From: Methanothrix sp.
GTDB lineage: Archaea; Halobacteriota; Methanosarcinia; Methanotrichales; Methanotrichaceae
DNA: 8,977 bases
Direction: 5' to 3'
Assembly (NCBI GenBank): GCA_028679775.1
Contig: JAJRAX010000103.1
Coordinates: 1 to 8,977, forward strand
Positions 6,411 through 8,977 of this stretch are shown in pieces (position 1 is the stretch's first letter; every line of letters starts with the position of its first letter). The translations under genes were made by a program, and so were the position numbers. The notes beneath the pieces were generated by a model. That model did not search any database. It had not been told where the DNA came from and was given only the letters and a program-made list of their open reading frames with translations.

Positions 6411-7490
6411 ATGTCGAGCGAAAAATCCGCGGAAAAACCCTCATCAGAATTGAGGATGAGGTATGATAAGTTTATAGGAAAGAAGGTCTTCTTCCTCATT
6501 TCACTCATCTTGGGGATAGTTCTGCTGGCCGGGTACGCTGCGACACAAGGCTCTGCAGACATAAGCGTCACTGATGTATATTCCACTATCCTGGCCAAGT
6601 TCATGCCTGGAACATTCCACACCGACTGGTTCTCGGACACCATCGTCTGGGGCCTGCGTCTGCACCGCATTCTTCTGGCGATAGTCGGCGGCATAGGTCT
6701 CGCCATCGCCGGTGCTGTGATGCAGGGCATCCTTAAGAATCCCCTAGCCAGCCCCTTCACCCTCGGCATCTCTTCTGCAGCCGGATTCGGTGCTGCCATG
6801 GCGATTGTCATGGGTGCGGGATTCGTGGGCGGCCAGTGGCTGATCGTGGGAAATGCCTTCATCTTCACGGTTTTGGCATCTCTCGCAGTCTACGGCCTCG
6901 CAAAATACAAGGGCATCACTCCAGAGACCATGATTTTAGCTGGAATTGCCATCATGTACCTCTTCTCTGCTATGACATCATTCTTGCAGTACGTGGGCCA
7001 GGCCGAGCAGGTGCAGGAGGTCGTCTTCTGGATGATGGGCTCTTTGGGCCGCTCCTCCTGGGACAAGGTCGCAATTGTGACCGCGGTCATCGCCCTCTGT
7101 TTCCCCTACCTTCTGCTGAAATCCTGGGACATCAATGCAATGGGTGCCGGAGATGAGACGGCCAAAAGCCTGGGAGTCAATGTGGAGAGGACTCGCGTCA
7201 TCAGCATGATGCTTGTCTCTTTCATCACCGCAGCAGTGATCTGCTTTACTGGCACCATTGGATTCATCGGACTCGTCTCGCCCCATATCACCCGCATGGT
7301 GATCGGAGGCGACCACAGGTTCCTTCTACCGGCATCCGGTCTGGCGGGTGGGTTGCTGTTATTGGCTGCCGATACCGTAGCCAGAACACTGCTTGCTCCG
7401 GTAATCCTGCCGGTTGGCATCATGACTGCATTCCTTGGCGTGCCTTTCTTCGTTTATCTCTTCCTGCGCAGGAAGAAGGAGTTCTGGTGA
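6411..7490 (+). CDS. ABC importer permease, FecCD/BtuC type (iron chelate, heme or cobamide)
   Basis: Polytopic membrane protein of 359 residues from ATG 6411, belonging to the type II importer permeases that work with class III binding proteins. Conserved blocks are intact: GLRLHRILLAIVGGIGLAIA from residue 81, MQGILKNPLASPFTLGISS around 104-122, GDETAKSLGV before the coupling region, GTIGFIGLVSPHITRMVIGG 281-300, DHRFLLPASGLAGG and AADTVART. Hydrophobicity fits about nine or ten helices. An in-frame ATG at 6366 (374 residues, with GGAG nearby) is possible. I prefer 6411 because GGGGAGG lies 10 nt upstream, the added N-terminus is not family-like, and a hairpin occupies the added region. The matching ATPase follows after 164 bp, and EF-hand binding proteins lie on both sides of the locus. 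BtuC, FepD and heme permeases cannot be told apart here. Confidence 0.92.
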   Translation: MSSEKSAEKPSSELRMRYDKFIGKKVFFLISLILGIVLLAGYAATQGSADISVTDVYSTILAKFMPGTFHTDWFSDTIVWGLRLHRILLAIVGGIGLAIAGAVMQGILKNPLASPFTLGISSAAGFGAAMAIVMGAGFVGGQWLIVGNAFIFTVLASLAVYGLAKYKGITPETMILAGIAIMYLFSAMTSFLQYVGQAEQVQEVVFWMMGSLGRSSWDKVAIVTAVIALCFPYLLLKSWDINAMGAGDETAKSLGVNVERTRVISMMLVSFITAAVICFTGTIGFIGLVSPHITRMVIGGDHRFLLPASGLAGGLLLLAADTVARTLLAPVILPVGIMTAFLGVPFFVYLFLRRKKEFW

Positions 7491-7519
7491 GCGGCCAGTA
7501 TGCGGTCCCCTGTCCATAC

Positions 7520-7559
7520 TTTTTGCCATCAGATTTTTGTTATTAGATAATACATTTTT
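7520..7559 (+). terminator. Cluster of T5 tracts after the permease gene
   Basis: Three T5 runs at 7520-7524, 7534-7538 and 7555-7559 follow the permease stop within 70 nt, with a TATTA-GA-TAATA dyad (7541-7552) between the last two. Clustered oligo-T runs end transcription in archaea, so permease transcription may stop or be attenuated before the ATPase gene. Confidence 0.45.
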
Positions 7560-7560
7560 A

Positions 7561-7578
7561 GAGAAAAGTTTTATTAAC
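7561..7578 (+). promoter_or_regulatory. BRE/TATA promoter candidate of the importer ATPase
   Basis: GAGAAAAGTTTTATTAAC carries a purine-rich BRE followed by TTTTATTAA at 7569-7577. It predicts transcription from about 7599 and a leader of roughly 55 nt. The element supports separate expression of the ATPase from the permease. Confidence 0.5.
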
Positions 7579-7623
7579 TAGTTGCAGGATTAAGCCACAA
7601 AGCAATATGTCGCGGGAATTAAA

Positions 7624-7639
7624 TTATGGCCAACCATTT
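7624..7639 (+). promoter_or_regulatory. TATGG..AACCAT leader motif, copy 1
   Basis: TTATGGCCAACCATTT contains the dyad ATGG-CCAA-CCAT ending 17 nt before the ATPase ATG. A near match, with a spacer one base longer, occurs at the same relative position before the second binding protein (8571-8585). It may be a shared operator or an RNA-level element; two copies are too few to be sure. Confidence 0.3.
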
Positions 7640-7654
7640 CGGGAGTGAGGAGAT

Positions 7655-8440
7655 ATGGTAAAGATATCCATAAAAGACTTGACATTCAGCTATAAGAGCA
7701 ATAAGATCCTGGATGATTTGAACATAAGTGTGGATGACTCGGAGATCGTAAGCCTGGTGGGCCCGAATGGATCTGGCAAGACCACACTGATCAAATGCAT
7801 CGATCGGATTCTCAAGCCCAGGGGAAGCATTCTCCTGGAGGGCAGAGAGGTCCAGGAAATGAAGCAACAGGAGATCGCCAGGCAGATAGGCTATGTGCCT
7901 CAGTCCAGCGCTACTCCGCTGGCTACCACTGTATTTGATACGGTCCTCATGGGCAGAAGGCCGCATATCGGCTGGAGGGTATCTGACTTTGATCTTGACA
8001 AAGTATCAGACACATTAGAGCGACTGAATCTACAGGACCTGGCCATGCGAGACTTCGGCCAGCTCTCCGGCGGCCAGAAGCAGAAGGTGCTCATAGCAAG
8101 AGCGCTGGTCCAGGAGCCAACAGTCCTCCTCTTGGATGAGCCGACATCCAACCTTGACATGAAGCATCAACTGGATGTTCTGGAGACCATAAGCTCAATG
8201 GTCAAAGAGAAGGGAATCTCAGCGATAATGGCCATTCACGATCTCAATCTTGCTGCTCGATTCTCAGACAAGCTGGTGATGCTAAAGAAGGGCGTGGTCT
8301 ATGCAGCAGGAAGCCCCATCGACCTCCTGAGCGAGAAAAACATCAGCGACGTCTACGGGGTTGAGGCGCTCGTCATGAGGTCTCTGGACAAGCCCTGCAT
8401 AGTGCCTCTGCGATCCATCAACGGCGCTACTGCAGGCTGA
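7655..8440 (+). CDS. ABC importer ATP-binding protein, FecE/BtuD type
   Basis: Cytoplasmic ATPase of 261 residues energising the FecCD/BtuC-type permease. Motifs are complete: Walker A GPNGSGKTT 36-44, Q-loop Gln83 in GYVPQS, signature LSGGQ 137-141 followed by KQKV, Walker B LLLDEP 158-163 with Glu162, D-loop SNLD 165-168, and switch His195 in AIHDLNLAARFSDKLVML. The IHDLNLAARF form and VFDTVLMGRRPHIGW between the Q-loop and signature mark the iron-siderophore/B12/heme branch. GGGAGTGAGGAGAT lies directly before ATG 7655 as ribosome-binding site. Short leader ORFs (7607-7648 and 7626-7661) end just before or across the start and could couple translation. The gene is separated from its permease by 164 bp with T-tracts and its own promoter, which is looser than the usual overlap. 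Substrate is not determined. Confidence 0.94.
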   Translation: MVKISIKDLTFSYKSNKILDDLNISVDDSEIVSLVGPNGSGKTTLIKCIDRILKPRGSILLEGREVQEMKQQEIARQIGYVPQSSATPLATTVFDTVLMGRRPHIGWRVSDFDLDKVSDTLERLNLQDLAMRDFGQLSGGQKQKVLIARALVQEPTVLLLDEPTSNLDMKHQLDVLETISSMVKEKGISAIMAIHDLNLAARFSDKLVMLKKGVVYAAGSPIDLLSEKNISDVYGVEALVMRSLDKPCIVPLRSINGATAG

Positions 8441-8450
8441 TCTGCCTGCA
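8431..8450 (+). other. Hairpin spanning the ATPase stop codon
   Basis: TGCAGGC (8431-8437) and GCCTGCA (8444-8450) form a perfect 7-bp stem with the TGA stop in the 6-nt loop. The nearest T-run is 30 nt away, so this is not a classical intrinsic terminator. It may protect the mRNA 3' end or affect readthrough. Confidence 0.45.
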
Positions 8451-8480
8451 TTCGGCATGTTTGATTGCAGCATCTCTTAA

Positions 8481-8486
8481 TTTTTT
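8481..8486 (+). terminator. T6 terminator of the importer ATPase
   Basis: A T6 run within TTAATTTTTTATCTTAA lies 40 nt after the stop, before the promoter of the next gene. It fits the archaeal oligo-T mode. Confidence 0.5.
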
Positions 8487-8509
8487 ATCTTAATATTATA
8501 GGTTCTAAA

Positions 8510-8527
8510 CCGAAATAGTTTTAAGTA
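8510..8527 (+). promoter_or_regulatory. BRE/TATA promoter candidate of the second binding protein
   Basis: CCGAAATAGTTTTAAGTA has a CCGAAA BRE followed by the TATA-like TTTTAAGTA. It predicts a start near 8549 and a leader of about 50 nt. The dyad GGTT-CTA-AACC (8501-8511) overlaps the BRE edge and might be an operator. Confidence 0.45.
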
Positions 8528-8570
8528 TCTATTTCATTTACATATCAAATCATACTAATTAAAGATCTGA

Positions 8571-8585
8571 TATGGTAGAACCATA
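8571..8585 (+). promoter_or_regulatory. Perfect inverted repeat TATGGT-AGA-ACCATA, leader motif copy 2
   Basis: Six-base arms with a 3-base spacer lie 14 nt before the ATG of the second binding protein. The site resembles the TATGG..AACCAT element before the importer ATPase. It could act as an operator or as a small RNA hairpin just upstream of the GGTGA ribosome-binding site (8592-8596). Confidence 0.45.
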
Positions 8586-8599
8586 GTGGTTGGTGAAAT

Positions 8600-8977
8600 A
8601 TGAAATGCTGTCTTAGAATTGCTTTGCTCGTCATGTTTGCCCTGGCAACGACCTCGATCGCGAACGGGTCAGTCCAGGGAGATCAAGATGGTGATAATCT
8701 TATCTCACAATCGGAGCTGCAAAATGCAGAGAACCTCTTTAAAAATGGAGGGATGACTGCAGATCAACTGGCCGATATCGAGCACATATATAAAAATTAT
8801 CCCCGGACATTTGTAGATGCTATCAATAGAACTATAAGCATATACAAACCATTGAAAAGAATTGTTGTCCTTGGATCATTCACTCCGGAAGCGCTATCTA
8901 TATTAAACGCATCCGATAAAATAGTCGGTGTCGATGTCGGCATTTCTGGCTTGGACGAATTGTATCCTGAGGTCAGC
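8600..8977 (+). CDS. Second ABC importer substrate-binding protein with N-terminal EF-hand, 5' part (3' end outside window)
   Basis: The first 126 residues are present and the frame is still open at the window edge. Residues 1-23 are a signal peptide (CLRIALLVMFALATTSIANG). Residues 28-39 form a textbook EF-hand loop with D28, D30, D32, S36 and E39 at positions 1, 3, 5, 9 and 12; the helix LQNAENLF follows, then MTADQLADIEHIYKNYP, which looks like a second, loop-less helix pair. The class III binding fold then begins at PLKRIVVLGSFTPEALSIL and DKIVGVDVGI, where receptors of the BtuF/FepB family start. The start has GGTGA 3 nt upstream. It follows the importer ATPase and is probably the dedicated receptor of that system, but it has its own promoter. 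It is not a copy of the minus-strand receptor: the Ca-binding region differs clearly in sequence and repeat number. Confidence 0.88.
   Translation, partial: MKCCLRIALLVMFALATTSIANGSVQGDQDGDNLISQSELQNAENLFKNGGMTADQLADIEHIYKNYPRTFVDAINRTISIYKPLKRIVVLGSFTPEALSILNASDKIVGVDVGISGLDELYPEVS

Noticed and set aside
6176..6868. Minus-strand open frame of 230 codons covering the divergent promoter
   Set aside because: It lies antisense to the well-supported permease, has no family features, and would run through the chelatase promoter.
7491..7654. Riboswitch (for example cobalamin) before the importer ATPase
   Set aside because: The gap is A/T-rich, has no B12-box-like conserved segment and no extended stem structure that I can see.

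Overview
This window looks like part of a chromosome from a methanogenic archaeon, most likely in the Methanosarcinales (Methanothrix/Methanosaeta-like). The evidence is indirect. Promoters have an archaeal BRE plus an A/T-rich TATA element, genes end in oligo-T tracts, and the solute-binding proteins carry dockerin or EF-hand calcium-binding modules of the kind seen in methanogens. A fused AAA+/VWA metal-chelatase protein common in methanogens is also present. The genus is an inference, not a reading. I see no RNA genes, insertion sequences, CRISPR arrays or phage genes.

Layout: positions 3-1012 (+) hold the 3' end of a bacterial-type queuine tRNA-ribosyltransferase (tgt), overlapping by ATGA a queuosine-precursor transporter of the YhhQ/VUT family. 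Together they form a salvage cassette for 7-deazaguanines. A short convergent gap with A/T-rich terminators follows. Positions 1106-2395 (-) encode a secreted BtuF/FepB-type iron-siderophore, heme or cobamide binding protein with a two-repeat dockerin-like domain behind its signal peptide. Positions 2469-6136 (-) are a tight three-gene operon: a 686-residue magnesium/cobalt-chelatase-like AAA+ and VWA fusion with a His/Gln-rich linker, then a DrrA-type ABC ATPase, then its ABC-2 permease. A divergent promoter region of about 270 bp follows. Positions 6411-7490 and 7655-8440 (+) encode a FecCD/BtuC-type permease and its FecE/BtuD-type ATPase, which are not tightly coupled: a gap of 164 bp with T-tracts and its own promoter separates them. 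Positions 8600-8977 (+) begin a second secreted binding protein, also with a calcium-binding EF-hand before the binding domain, and it runs off the window.

How the genes work together: the permease, ATPase and two flanking binding proteins can be assembled into one importer for iron chelates or corrinoids, with two alternative receptors that both carry Ca-binding modules. The chelatase-like ATPase could belong to tetrapyrrole metal insertion (cobamide or F430), but its large CobN/ChlH-type partner is absent here. The adjacent ABC-2 exporter has no visible substrate. The most unusual points are the bacterial-type Tgt plus YhhQ pair in an apparent archaeon, the Ca-binding modules on both receptors, the chelatase-exporter operon, and a group of leader features (short ORFs, a hairpin, a shared TATGG...ACCAT motif) upstream of the importer genes.
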